The translations under genes and the position numbers were made by a program. From Sipunculus nudus (taxonomy: Eukaryota; Annelida; Sipuncula; Golfingiida; Sipunculidae), in assembly GCA_026874595.1 (NCBI GenBank), contig CM049309.1, positions 24,681,033-24,745,032 of the forward strand: 64,000 bases of DNA. Direction: 5' to 3'. Under the pieces are notes generated by a model. The model saw only the letters and a list, made by a program, of their open reading frames with translations, was not told the DNA's origin and did not search any database. Below, one piece after another: positions 1 to 11,421 of this stretch (positions are counted from its first letter, which is position 1; every line of letters begins with the position of its first letter).

Positions 1-3000
1 CTCTAAAACAATTGATGATGGTGCCACCAGTCTTGAGTACAAAATCTAGGAGTCTAAGGTCTATGGATATGCCCATACCAGGCCAATAGGGTAAATCACC
101 CCTCAGAAAAGGGTATTAATTTATTCTACAAAAATGGGAAGGTAGGTGGCGCCACCTGTATGGTTTATGAGAAAACTTTCCAAGACGGATGGACATATAC
201 AAGTCAAGTTTGAAACCCATTTATCAATCCAAGCTTGAGTTATCATCAGGAAATGAAATTTTGGACAGATGGCTCCTGTGACTTTCACCTTTGACCTTGT
301 GCCCTAAATGGACAGGGGAATTCCTCTATTGGCTGGTGAACTATATGTGCAAGATAAAAGGTCTGAAATGAGAAGTTTGGCTGAAAATGCATCCACAATC
401 TTTTCAAAGATGTGTGTCCTGTGACCTTGACCTTTGACCTCATGACCTCAAAATCAATAAAGGTCTTGCTTTATTGATGGGCCATATATAAGTCAAGTTT
501 GAAATCCATATTTCAATCCAAGCTGGAATTATAATCTCCGAACCTAATTTTTGGACAGATGGCTCCTTTGACCTTCACCTTTGACCTTGTGCCCTCAAAA
601 TGGACAGGGGTCTTCCTCTATTGGCTGGTGAACTATATGGGCAAGTTATAAGGTCTGAGATGAAAAGTTTGGCTGAAAATGCATCACCAATCTTTTTAAA
701 GAAATGTCCTGTGACCTTGACCTTTGACCTATGACCCCAAAATCAATTTGGATCTTGTTTTTTTAATGGGACATATATAAGTCAAGTTTGAAATCCAAAC
801 ATAAAAAAAAAGCTGGAATTATCATCCCGAAACTAATTTCTTTGCAGATAGCTTCTGTGGCCTTGACCTTTGACCTTGTGACCCCAAAATTGATATGGAT
901 CATCCACTATTAGAAAGTGAGCTATATGTATAACATGGAAGATCTGAGATTAAAGTTTGGCATAAAATGCATCCACAAGATCTTTAAAGATATGAATCCA
1001 GTGACCTTGACCTTTGACCTCATGACCCTGGAACCTATAGGGTTCTTACTTTAGTGGTGGGCCATACATAAGTCATGTTTGAAATCCATATGGCTATCAA
1101 TACTAGAGATATCCTAAGAGATGTGTGATTTATACCAAATATGGTAATATTAAAGGTCAAGGCCACTCTCATGGTAAAGGTCATGACTCAAATTTGAACA
1201 GACCTCATCCCATAACCCATCTTTCCACATGTTCATAATATGAAAGAAATCTGTTCATTAGCTCTGGACTTATAATGCTCACAGTACTGTAAAGTGGCAA
1301 TTAGGGGGTATTATAAGGCGTAAAAACAAGAAAAGGATAACAGGTGGCACCACCAGTTTCCGGCATATCACAAGGCTATCCAAGATGTTTGGTCACCTTG
1401 ATTTTTGGACCAGTCCATGCAAGCTTTCTTGAGATATTTAAGAATTTGTGTTATTTTCATCAAAAATGGGCCTATTCAAGGTCAAGGTCAATCTCCTAGC
1501 AAAGGTCATGACCCCATTTTAAATAGACTTCGTCCTCTCACCTAAATATATATACAAATGTAAAGTTTGAAAAAGATCAGTGAAATATTTTTTTAGTTAT
1601 CCCGCTCACTAGACTTTTCTGCGGCAGCGACAGGCACTGTCGTGAAACCAGTTTCCTGACTTTGTCTTGGGATACAAATATTGCCTACAGAGGCAATTTG
1701 AAACATTTGTTGTGGTAATTAAGGCAGCCATGTTGATTTTCAAAATAGGGATTATAAAATATACAATGTTATCCTTGTAAATATCAAGGTCTTTCAGAAA
1801 ATATTACATGACAGGCCATAATATATAAACATTTGCTACAGACACCCACACAGTTTTTTGCATAAACCCAATAAATTATACATGTGAATTTTTATATTTT
1901 CCAACTGAACTCTCAAAATTCACATCCAAAGTGAACAAACAACATATCTAGTAAATTATGAATGTGTATAAGTGCCATATTTATATATTCAATTTAAATG
2001 AAAACCAATGTTAACTAGTGGCCCATGACCTTCAGCTGAATTTGACAGGCAAGGCATGTATTAATTTTATTAATGTTATGATCTTGTGAAAAATATTTGT
2101 CAAGGAACCTTGAAAGATGGAAAATTTGACCTCAAAAGTGCTTAAACTCATGCTTTTTGTCCATAAGCCTTAGATAGTAGGGTACAGCGACCTTATTTAG
2201 GGTTTCCAAGATGATTTTACCAGAAACTCACTAGATGCTAAGTTTCTATGTCCAACTGATATGATATGTGTCCAACCAACTTAACTAGGGACCCATGGGT
2301 CTGGACACTCTTTAAGGATATGTTTATGAGCTTTTTCAAAATATGGGTCCTATGATCAGTTTAAAGATAACCTGTCTACAAAATCTGGAGTCATCATACA
2401 TAAACTGATTTGTGAATGCTTGACCCTGTGACCTTGACCTTTGATCTAGCGACCTCAAAATCAAATGGAAACTTCCCCTATTGGCAGGTGTGCCACTGCC
2501 ACATGAGGAAGATGGACGATTTGTGATGAAAAGTTTGGTTTAATATGCATCCACAATCTTTCCAAAGTAGTGGGTCCTGTGACCTTGACCTTTGATTGCA
2601 TGACCCAGAATCAACTGAATTCTCACTCTAGTGTTGGGCCATATCTATATCAAGTTTGAAACCAATATTTCAATCCAAACTGGAGTTATCATCTGGAAAC
2701 AAATATGTAGACAGATGGCCCCTATGACCTTGACCTTTGACCTCAAAATCAATTGGGGACTTCCCCTATTGGCAGGTCAGCTAAAGTGCAAGATGGAAGG
2801 TTTGGGATAAAGAGTTTGGCTTAAAAACATCCACCATCTTTCTAAATATGTGGGTCCTCTGACCTTGACCCAATGACCCCAAATTTTATACAGTTCTCGC
2901 ATTAGAGGTGGGCCATATATAAGTCTGAAATCAATATGTCAATCCAAACTGGAGGACACAAATTTGACGGACATACAGAAAGATGAACAGACGAACGGAC

Positions 3001-3045
3001 AGGTGGACAGGGTGATTAATATAGGGCATCTGCTTATAAACACAA
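1..3045. repeat. Degenerate tandem array, about 290-bp unit, with GTGACCTTGACCTTTGACC motifs
   Basis: A unit starting GTGACCTTGACCTTTGACC recurs at 421, 711 and 1001, exactly 290 bp apart, with weaker units near 2430, 2578, 2724 and 2858. Each unit also has a half-unit copy of the motif. The stretch 1100-2400 is more diverged and includes a second GGTGGCACCACC-type module near 1340. The right part ends in an irregular GACGGACA-type tract (about 2960-3015), as seen near the 3' ends of the other families. The 5' end lies outside the window. No coding potential. Confidence 0.75.
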
Positions 3046-3599
3046 TAGGTTTCTGGACACAGATGAAACCACAGTTGCCATTCTGATAATATCAATATAA
3101 TTTGGAAGTCGACCTTGAAGGTAAAATTCTAATATAATATCAAATGGAAATAACGTCTGAGAAAAAGTGTAATATAATAACCATGGTTGGTTGATATGAT
3201 GGAAGAAATTTTTGCAAATAATACTTGTAATCTGACCATTTGTTTCCTAATGTTGAAACTGAAGCATGTAAGCAGTTTGTGATTATAAGATCTATACTAT
3301 TACCATGATCATTGGTTGGCTTTTTGATAAGCTATTGACAGTTCCGCAGTTTACACAAATTAGATCCTATTTTATTTATTAAACCAATTTTTTTCTATTT
3401 TATAAAAAACTATACAGCTGCTATAATGTTTCCACTCAACAGGTGGAAGGTGCAAGGGGGGGGGGGGATGAGGGACAATGATGGGAGTTACAACACCTCT
3501 GTATCTCTGTATATATTTTCTTTATTTAATAAATTTTATGCAGTTGCAATTAAACTTTTGCTCCAGAGCTCAGGTGCGCAGACTCAATTGCAGGCAGGG

Positions 3600-3622
3600 C
3601 GGGGGGGGGGGGGGGGGGGGGG
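3600..3622. repeat. Poly-G tract
   Basis: A run of more than 20 G residues. A shorter poly-G (about 10) lies near 3456. Repeat counts in such tracts are often unreliable in assemblies. Confidence 0.9.
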
Positions 3623-3732
3623 TGGTTGTTCGGGGGTTGGTGAGAGTTACAACACCCTTTCATAAGTACAGGATATGAAATTTAATTCAACAGTGCTTAC
3701 AGTAAAAGTGTATTCATAATTATTAACTATTT

Positions 3733-6086
3733 AACAAGGCCTACAGGCCAAATGCGAACCTGTGCATTGGGATATACACCAGGTATAATGATTCAATGTT
3801 GGACCATTACTTCACATGTATATGAACAATGCAAGTACTAAACATTTTGAATAAGAAACAATTACACAAACATCACTGCTGAAATTCTGGCATGGGTGCA
3901 CACAACACAAAAATGATTGTAGCTGGCACCACCAGTCTTGTATACAACGAAGCTCTCAGAGATTTATACATATGCCCAATTTCAGACTGATATATCAAAC
4001 CCCTCCTCAGAAATAAGCAGGGACACACACTGTGCAAAAATGATTGTAGATGGCACAACCAGTCTTGTATATGACAAAGCTATTCAATATGTATAATTAT
4101 GCCAAATTTCAGGCTGATATATCAAATTCCTCTATAGAAATAAGCAGGCACATACACTGTACAAATGTCATTGTAGGTGGCGACACCTGTCTTGTGAATG
4201 ATAAAGCAATCCAAGACACATAGATAGGTCAAAATATCAGGCCAATACATAAAACTTCTCGAATTTGATGCAGGGGGCTGACCAGGGTTAGGTGAGAAAG
4301 GCAGTTGCCCCAAGTGAACTGTGACAAACTTGCTGGCTCAGGCTACTGCACTGAGTGAACTCATGACCTGCACCTGGCTAGACTGAATGAACTTTTGACC
4401 TGTACCTGGCTGCACTGAGTGAACTCTTGACCTGTTGCATAATCTGTCACAGTTGGTAGTCTGCCAAAGCTAAAATTAGATCCAGACTGACCTTTGGCCT
4501 TTTGCCAAATCTGAAATAGTAGCCACACCATTGCATTAGCTCACAGATTGGCTCCACATGCAGCCCTGAGGGGCATGATACACATGAGGTGATCACATGC
4601 GACCTATGAGGTGATCACATGGTTGCCATGCTTGGGGCATGTCTGCACTGACCGAACTCTTGACCTATATCTGACTGCACTGAATGAACTCTTGATCTGT
4701 TGCCAAATCTGAAACTGTTCGCAGTTTCTTAACCTATTTAAAGATACAGAAACAATTTTTGCCTTTTGGTAAATCTGTTTACACATACTGAAAGACTTTG
4801 GCTAAAAAGGTTTTTTTTAAAGCTGACAAACGTTTTATTAAAATACTTAGAATAATAAAAGATGCAGTCCTTTCATTGTTAAAGGTCCAATAATTCTGCC
4901 AAAAATCATTCAAGTAAACTTGAACAAAGGCCCCTAAGAATAATTTTTGTGCAATGTTACAGAAGTTTTACTTGAAACAATAATTTTGTAGAAGAAAATG
5001 TGAAATAGACATAATAATGGCCATTAAACCAAATTAAGCTTTTCTGATATGATTGAAAGAACTATGTCCTAGGATAATTCTTTTGAAAAATTGAACGATT
5101 CAACTTGACAAGTTTCATCATAAACATTTTAAGCTGAAAGAGGCTAAAATTATGAGGTTTTTGCCCATAAAAAAGGTCAATCTAGGTGGCACCACAAAAT
5201 CTGCAACTTCAAATATGAGTCATGTGACCAACATTAGCACAATACTTGGTAATGCTAGCTTCTATCATTACTGAGATTACTATGTCAGTATGCTTAATAG
5301 GCCAAATGACTGTTCAAATTTGTGTAACACCACTAAAATTCATCAAATGCAAACCATCTGAACAAACTTGAGAGGGCTTGCCTCTGGAATCATTTCTGTA
5401 AAATATTGAACAATTTGGCTAGACCATTTACAAGAAGAAAACTTTTAAAGGTTTTTCAGCTTTTCCCTATAAAATCTAAGTAAATGAAGATAGCAAAAAA
5501 AAATAAGCTGAATCCCACAACATTTGATATGTGACAGATTATTGCATAAAATCTGGGGATGGTAGCTCCTGCTATTCCTGAGAAATTATGGGTTAATGTA
5601 CAGATGACCAATGACCCCCCTACAAAAAAAGGTCAATGCAGGTGGCGCCACCAATACCTCAATTCCATATATGACTCATATGACCAACACTGGCATAAAA
5701 ATTTGGTGATGATAGCTCCAGCTGCTTCTGAGATTGTCATTTTAGTAGGTAATTTTGGACAGTTGACTAAGTTCAACTTCCTGAAACTCGGTAAAAAAAA
5801 TTACCGAACTTGAACCATTTGAAAAACCTTGAGAGAGATGGTATAAAAGATTATTTCTGTGAAATATTGAACAATTTGGCTTGACCATTTCGGAAAAAAA
5901 AAGATTTTTAAAGTTTTTTTTAGCTTTTTCTCTATAAAATCTAAGAAAATGCAGAGTTTTTGAGATGACTAAATTTTTGCATTAAATTTCATGATGTTGG
6001 CTCCAGTTGTTTTCGAAATAGTATGGGTTAACATACAGATCACGGAAGATGCCACACCATTGCATTAGCTCACAGGTTCGCTAAAA
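3733..6086 (+). mobile_element. Family 2 element, complete ends
   Basis: Begins AACAAGGCCT with a short inverted motif (GGCCT then AGGCC). The subterminal word GCGAACCTGTG at 3754-3764 matches exactly, in inverted orientation, CACAGGTTCGC at 6071-6081, just before the GCTAAAA end. The interior has copies of the GTAGGTGGCGCCACC module (near 4176 and 5638) and a short tandem repeat with the phrase GAGTGAACTCTTGACCTG (4330-4700). No ORF of note, so non-autonomous. Ends are visible; the class is inferred. Confidence 0.7.
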
Positions 6087-7451
6087 ATTACTACAGATGA
6101 ATATTGAATGCAAAATTATAATACAGATACATCTCACTGATGGCAAAATCTTGAATTAAGTTGAGTATGGATACCAATTATTTATAATCCATGTACAGCC
6201 GTCTTTATATACCCACAGACAGCTGTATACCTGTGATTGTAAACATTGCCTGGCATGAGGAATATCTAAAATCATAAATCTACATTTTTTAAAAGCTTTG
6301 AAAAAACATTCTTGTCAATATTAACCATAGATAACTTGAAATCTAAATGTCTAGAGGCATGATGTAACAGATGCTGATAAACTGGTGCCAGGCTAGATGT
6401 ATCTGCTTCACACAGCTAACATATATGGTAAAAGACTCAATTCAATCTTTATAATTCAGCCAAAATTCATTCTCTGGAACCATAAAAGACAATTATTATT
6501 AGAATTATTCAGGGGATTATTCTTGTAAAATATTAAACAAATTGGCCCCAGTGGCATCAGTCAAAATACGTTTTGCAGGTTTATAACTCATGTCGGAAAA
6601 TACAGCAAAATGGCTAAATTAAGCTTCCCATAACTCAGCCAAAAAGCACTGAACCAAAACCATTTGAACAAACTTGAATTATCAACATCTAAGGATAATT
6701 AATGTGTGAGATTTAAGAATTTGGCCCAGTGGTTTTTAAGAAGAAGATCTTTGTAGCCACTGAGCTAAAATGGGCTGTTATGGCATATGACTAAATTCAG
6801 CTTCCCATAACTCAGCCAAAAGTCAATGAACTAAGACCATTTGAACAAACTTCAGAAAGCACTACCCTAGGATCATTTATGTGCGATATTAAACAATTTG
6901 GCCATATGGTTTCAGAGAAGAAGTTTTTTGTAGCCATCAGTATGATATGGGCACTGATGACCCCCTTACAAAAAAGGCCAATGTAGGTGGCCCCACCATT
7001 ACCTCGATTTCAGAAATGACTCATGCGACCAACATTGGCATAAAATTTGGTGAGGATACCTCACGCCATTTCTGAGATTGTAATTTTAGTATGCTTTTTT
7101 GGACAGATGACTAAGTTCAACTTCCTGTAACTTGGCCAAAAATCACCAAACTTAAACCATTCGAAAAACTTGAGAGAGATTGTTCTAGGAATCATTTCTG
7201 TAAAATACTGAACAATTTGGCTGAACAGTTTCGGAGAAGAAGATTTTTAAAGCTTTTTCCCTATAAAATCTAAGAAAATGCAGCTAGCCAAAAAATAAGC
7301 AAAATTAGATAGAGTTTTTCAGATGACTAATTTTTTGCATAAAATTTCGTAATGCTAACTCTTGTTGTTTTCAAGATAGTATGGGTTAACGTACAGACGA
7401 CGGACGCCGGACGCTGCCACACCATCGCATAAGCTCACAGGTTTGCTAAAA
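6087..7451 (+). mobile_element. Second family 2 3' part, 5'-truncated
   Basis: The sequence repeats the interior of the preceding copy (phrases such as TTGAACAAACTT, AATTTGGC and the GTAGGTGGCCCCACC module near 6985). It ends at 7436-7451 with CACAGGTTTGC then TAAAA, preceded by a GACGGACGCCGGACG tract. No 5' AACAAG end was found, so it is either a truncated copy or an older host copy of the first. Confidence 0.6.
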
Positions 7452-8350
7452 ATACACAGAGAGATGGAAAAACAAAATCCCTTGAATTCCCATTTAACAG
7501 AAGCAGGAAAATAATGAAAAAAATGTTTGCATTAGATCCTCATTTTTTTATTAAATCAATTTTTTTCAATTTTATATAAGTTCATAAGTTTCACTATACA
7601 TTTACAGTATAACATATACTGAATATTTAAGTTGATTCACAATTCTAAATTGCATAAACATTTAAAGCAAATTTGGTCAGGTAACATATCATAAATCACA
7701 CAGATGTATATTTTTTTAATAAAATTTATTTTTTAAATTTGCAAAACAATAAATATCTGAAAATAACACTTGATTCAGAATTCACAATTCTAAATTGCAC
7801 CTTTATTTATTAATGGTTTGGCTCATATATAATCAAATTATGCTTACTGATGGGTTTAATTATATTTTAATTCACTTAAATTATTTAAAAGGATATAATT
7901 TAATGCTACATTACCACTGCATGGCATCTTCTAGATTACTCCTTGAATTACTATTTCAAGAAAAGTTTTGTACACTGAAGTGGAAACATTTTTACAATTT
8001 AAGAAATGCAGTTCAAACAATAACAATTATTGCAATACAATTGCAATAATTGGGGGGGGGGGGAGCTGACATGAGAATAACTGTAAACCTATGACAGCAG
8101 GAGTGCTCAACCGATGTTGCATTACTAATATGGTTATCCAGGCAGGGCTATAGTTAACAGAAGTTGGCAGCCTGGAGCCTGACAAAGCATATGAATACAC
8201 TAGAGCTTATGAAAAAACTTCAATGACTAGGTTAATTTTTGAGCTTTTATTTTCAAATTTCAGAATTTAACAGATGAAATCCTAATGTGTTCCTGCTGTG
8301 AAAATTAAATCAAATGTACTTACAGGATAAACTAGAATATCAGCAAAAGC
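7452..8350. other. A/T-rich stretch without recognisable gene
   Basis: Holds runs of T and A, a poly-G tract near 8052 and phrases found again in family 1 copies (around 16200-16740 and 26680-27170, for example the passage ending in a poly-G tract). It is therefore probably an old family 1 fragment. The 84-residue ORF at 7795 has no recognisable domain. Confidence 0.5.
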
Positions 8351-8352
8351 TG

Positions 8353-9378
8353 ACAAAAGCCCTCAGCCAAAAGAACAGTGTTTAGAGGTGGTAACAGTAA
8401 CAAGTACTAAATATCTGTTCTCACATGGATGTATATCTGTACATGTCTCAGTTATAAATTTAAAATGGAGAGGTATGTACCATGTTTCATAACAATCCAC
8501 CAAATGCTTCCTGAAAAATAAGCTTCTAAGTTTTATTCTATTATAAGCTCTGTGACCTTGAAAAGTAGGTCAAGGTCACCCATCTTTGAACATGAACGAG
8601 ATTTTTGTCTATATACATCTTCACCAAAGAAATAAAATTCCTATTGTGAATCCTTTTAGAGATATCCCGCTCACAAGGCTAAAGTTGAAAAATCCAAGAA
8701 AAATTCCATAAAAAATCAGAAATTGCAGGTGGCGCCCCCAAACTTTTGCAGCAGTTACAGACCATCAGTCCCTATGATCATAGTAAGTATTGTGAAAATC
8801 CATCCAATGGTTCCTGAGAAATAAGTTTCTAAATGATTTTTCTATAATCAGCTCTGTGACCTTGAAAAGCAGGTCAAGGTCACCCATCTTCGAACTTGAA
8901 CGAGATTTTGTCAATATACATCTTCACCGAAAAAATAAAATTCCTACGGTGAAACCTTTTCGAGATATCCCGCTCACAAGCCCAAAGTTGAAAAATCCGA
9001 TAAAAATTCATTAAAAATCAGAAATTGTAGGTGGCGCCACCAAACTTGTTTAGCAAGTACAGATTATCAGTCCCAATAATCATAGTAAGTTTTGTGAAAA
9101 TCCACCAAATGGTTCCTGAGTAATAGGCATCTAAGTGTTTTTCTATAATCAGCTCTAAAATGTAGAAAAATGGGTCAAGGTCACCCATCTTCGAACTTGA
9201 CCGAGATTTTGTCGATATACATTCTATACCGAGGAAATAAAATTCTGACGGTGAATCCTTTTCAAGATATCCCGCTCACAAGGTAAAAGTTAACGGACGC
9301 CGGACGGACGGACAGACGGACGGACGGACAGCTTGGGTGACGACAATAGCCCATCAGCCTAAGGGCTGAGGGCTAAAA
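8353..9378 (+). mobile_element. Family 3 element with three internal units of about 303 bp
   Basis: The word GCCCTCAGCC at 8359-8368 is matched in inverted orientation by GGCTGAGGGC at 9364-9373, followed by TAAAA. A GGAC/GACG tract lies at about 9293-9330. The 3' end can fold as AGCCC-A-TCAGCC, loop, GGCTGAGGGCT with a single bulged A. The interior holds three units starting GCTCT at 8547, 8851 and 9152, each with GTCAAGGTCACCCATCTT; the first two contain the GTGGCGCC module. No ORF. Confidence 0.65.
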
Positions 9379-10968
9379 AGTGTCAGTATAAAGTCTTAAG
9401 TAATTTAAGAGCTGTGAGTTGTAGAAATTAAAGTATGTTTAAATCCTCAGTTCATAAACCTTGGTATTGTCACAATTAATCAATAATCAGCAGACCAAGT
9501 TTCACTGTAATATCTTGCGATGGAGCAATGAGCTAGACAAAAAACTTTAACCTAACTTCATCATGAACAACTGAAAGAACCTGACCCCTCACCCCAATAT
9601 CATTAGGGATATTTCTCATCTCTCCTATAATACACAGATGAAATATGAAAAAAATAGGGTAAGTATTTGCTGAGTTACAAAGAGTTAACCAGAAACTTTA
9701 ACCTGCACTGTCTATGGATGACAACACCAACAATGATGATGCCAGCTCTCTCCTGAACTTCATTTTGCCAATTTGAAGAACAAAATCAAGCTTGAACATA
9801 AATCCTTTGGAACGGCAGGAATTAACCCATTTTACAAGAAGAAATTCCCTATACCAAAGGTTTTAAGGAGGATGATTTTGTTCCCAGAGATAGCTATTTC
9901 CAGATGATGGTAATTGTTTCTAGATGATAGTTATTGGTCCTATTGACTTTGAAAAGCTTGCACCCCATCACTGCACATACTGTGAACACGGAGGACCTTT
10001 GCAGCAAGAATATGTTTCTCAGGCACTTTTTTTCCTGAAAATGATGAGGTTGGGCAGCTTTTCATTTTATTTTTTTACCGTGAAAATAGCGTTAAATTTC
10101 ATAAATTATTTCTCAAACCCTGGTATAGAAATGACAAGTAATGATTAAAATATGAGATAATAAATGATGTATAGATCAAATTAGTCAACAGTTTGAGGGG
10201 ATCTTTGAAATATGTGACATCTTTATTTCTTTTATGTGTTATATTTACATACAAAGCAGATTATGTGATACTACAGGTGTCAAAATCTCACAGTAAACGC
10301 AGGAAGATGGGATTTCTGCCGATGGCCATGACTTGGGGGATTCCCAATCAAAATGCATTATGGTCATGTCTTTTTAAACAAGATCCGAGATAATTTAATA
10401 AAGAAATAAAACAGAAATTTCTTCAAGTCTTATATCTTTGTTGACATTTCTTATTTGGATGTTGGTTTAAAAATTTATCTATGCTGATGGACCGCGAAGG
10501 CAGCCATGTTGAATCTTGCCAAACATTCATGAAGCATGAGAACAGGGAAATACAGAAATAATTTCTCTTTGTGGGATGAAATTTTACATGTGAATTATAT
10601 CACACAAAAATTAGACCGATTCCAAGTGTTATTTAAAGATTAGTTTACGATTTTACAGGAACCAGGTGTATTAACACATCATTAGCTATGAACACTGTCA
10701 GAGCAGTTAAAGAAAATAGTGCACAAAGAAGGAAATATGAGATAATCATAAAAGATGTACAAGTCTAATTGGTCAAAGGTTTGAGAGGAATTATCAATGT
10801 TTTGAAGTATATTTGTTGGTAAAAATGGCCCAAGTATCTGACTGATGCAGGAGTCACAGGTTTTTTTTTGTAGTGATAAAGCATGTTACCAGATGTGACA
10901 CTCCGGCAATAAAGATTTTGACGCAGGGGGTGTAATGCGTGGTCATGGAAAACGTTTTCGATAAAATA
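9379..10968. other. Intergenic or 3' gene region, no gene recognised
   Basis: Several short ORFs exist, including 74 residues at 9924 on the plus strand, but none shows a known domain or flanking splice signals in the orientation of the RRM gene. Missing 3' exons of the RRM gene could lie here or further left. Confidence 0.4.
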
Positions 10969-11421
10969 AACAAGTGACCCATGGGTCATGATGCTCAGGC
11001 AACTGACATGTTGACAATATGTCCTTGCTCAGGCAACTAATTAAGATAATGTCCAGCCTTTCCTGAGTAATCTGGCAATTTGTGTGTTTTCTGCATTATT
11101 TCTGGGGTGCTAAAACATAACCCAAAACTCTAGGAATATAGGTCACAGTGAAATGAATTTCAGTTTCTGGGGAGAACTTTTGAGGAACTCTCCGGATGTC
11201 AAGTGAGAAATTTCTGGGCCAAATGGTTATAAATGATTTGTGCCCTACTTTGGTATCAAAGAGGGGTGTTTAGAAGCAGCATGGCTAAAAAAATATGGGT
11301 AACAGAGACCTAATTTCACATTTCCAAGGAGACTTCTCATTGACCTCCCTGGATTTAAAGTAAGAAGATTCCAGGTCCAATGGTTATGATTGTGCCCTGC
11401 TTTGGCTCAAAAACAGAGAAA
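10969..11421 (+). mobile_element. 5' part of an outer family 1-like element, interrupted
   Basis: Starts AACAAGTGACCCATGGGTCA with the word changed to GCTCAGGCAACTGA. It contains the module 'gacctccctggat...ggtccaatggttatgat' and stops at CAGAGAAA, where another element is inserted. The continuation resumes at 14054. Paralogous uninterrupted sequence is present at 14340-14380. Confidence 0.6.

Noticed and set aside
3426-3678. Overlapping ORFs rich in glycine over the poly-G tract
   Set aside because: Simple translation of a homopolymer run; different frames give equally long ORFs.
9924-10148. Plus-strand ORF with HHCTYCEHGG, resembling a small zinc-binding motif
   Set aside because: Only one short His/Cys cluster, no splice or start context, and opposite strand to the RRM gene.
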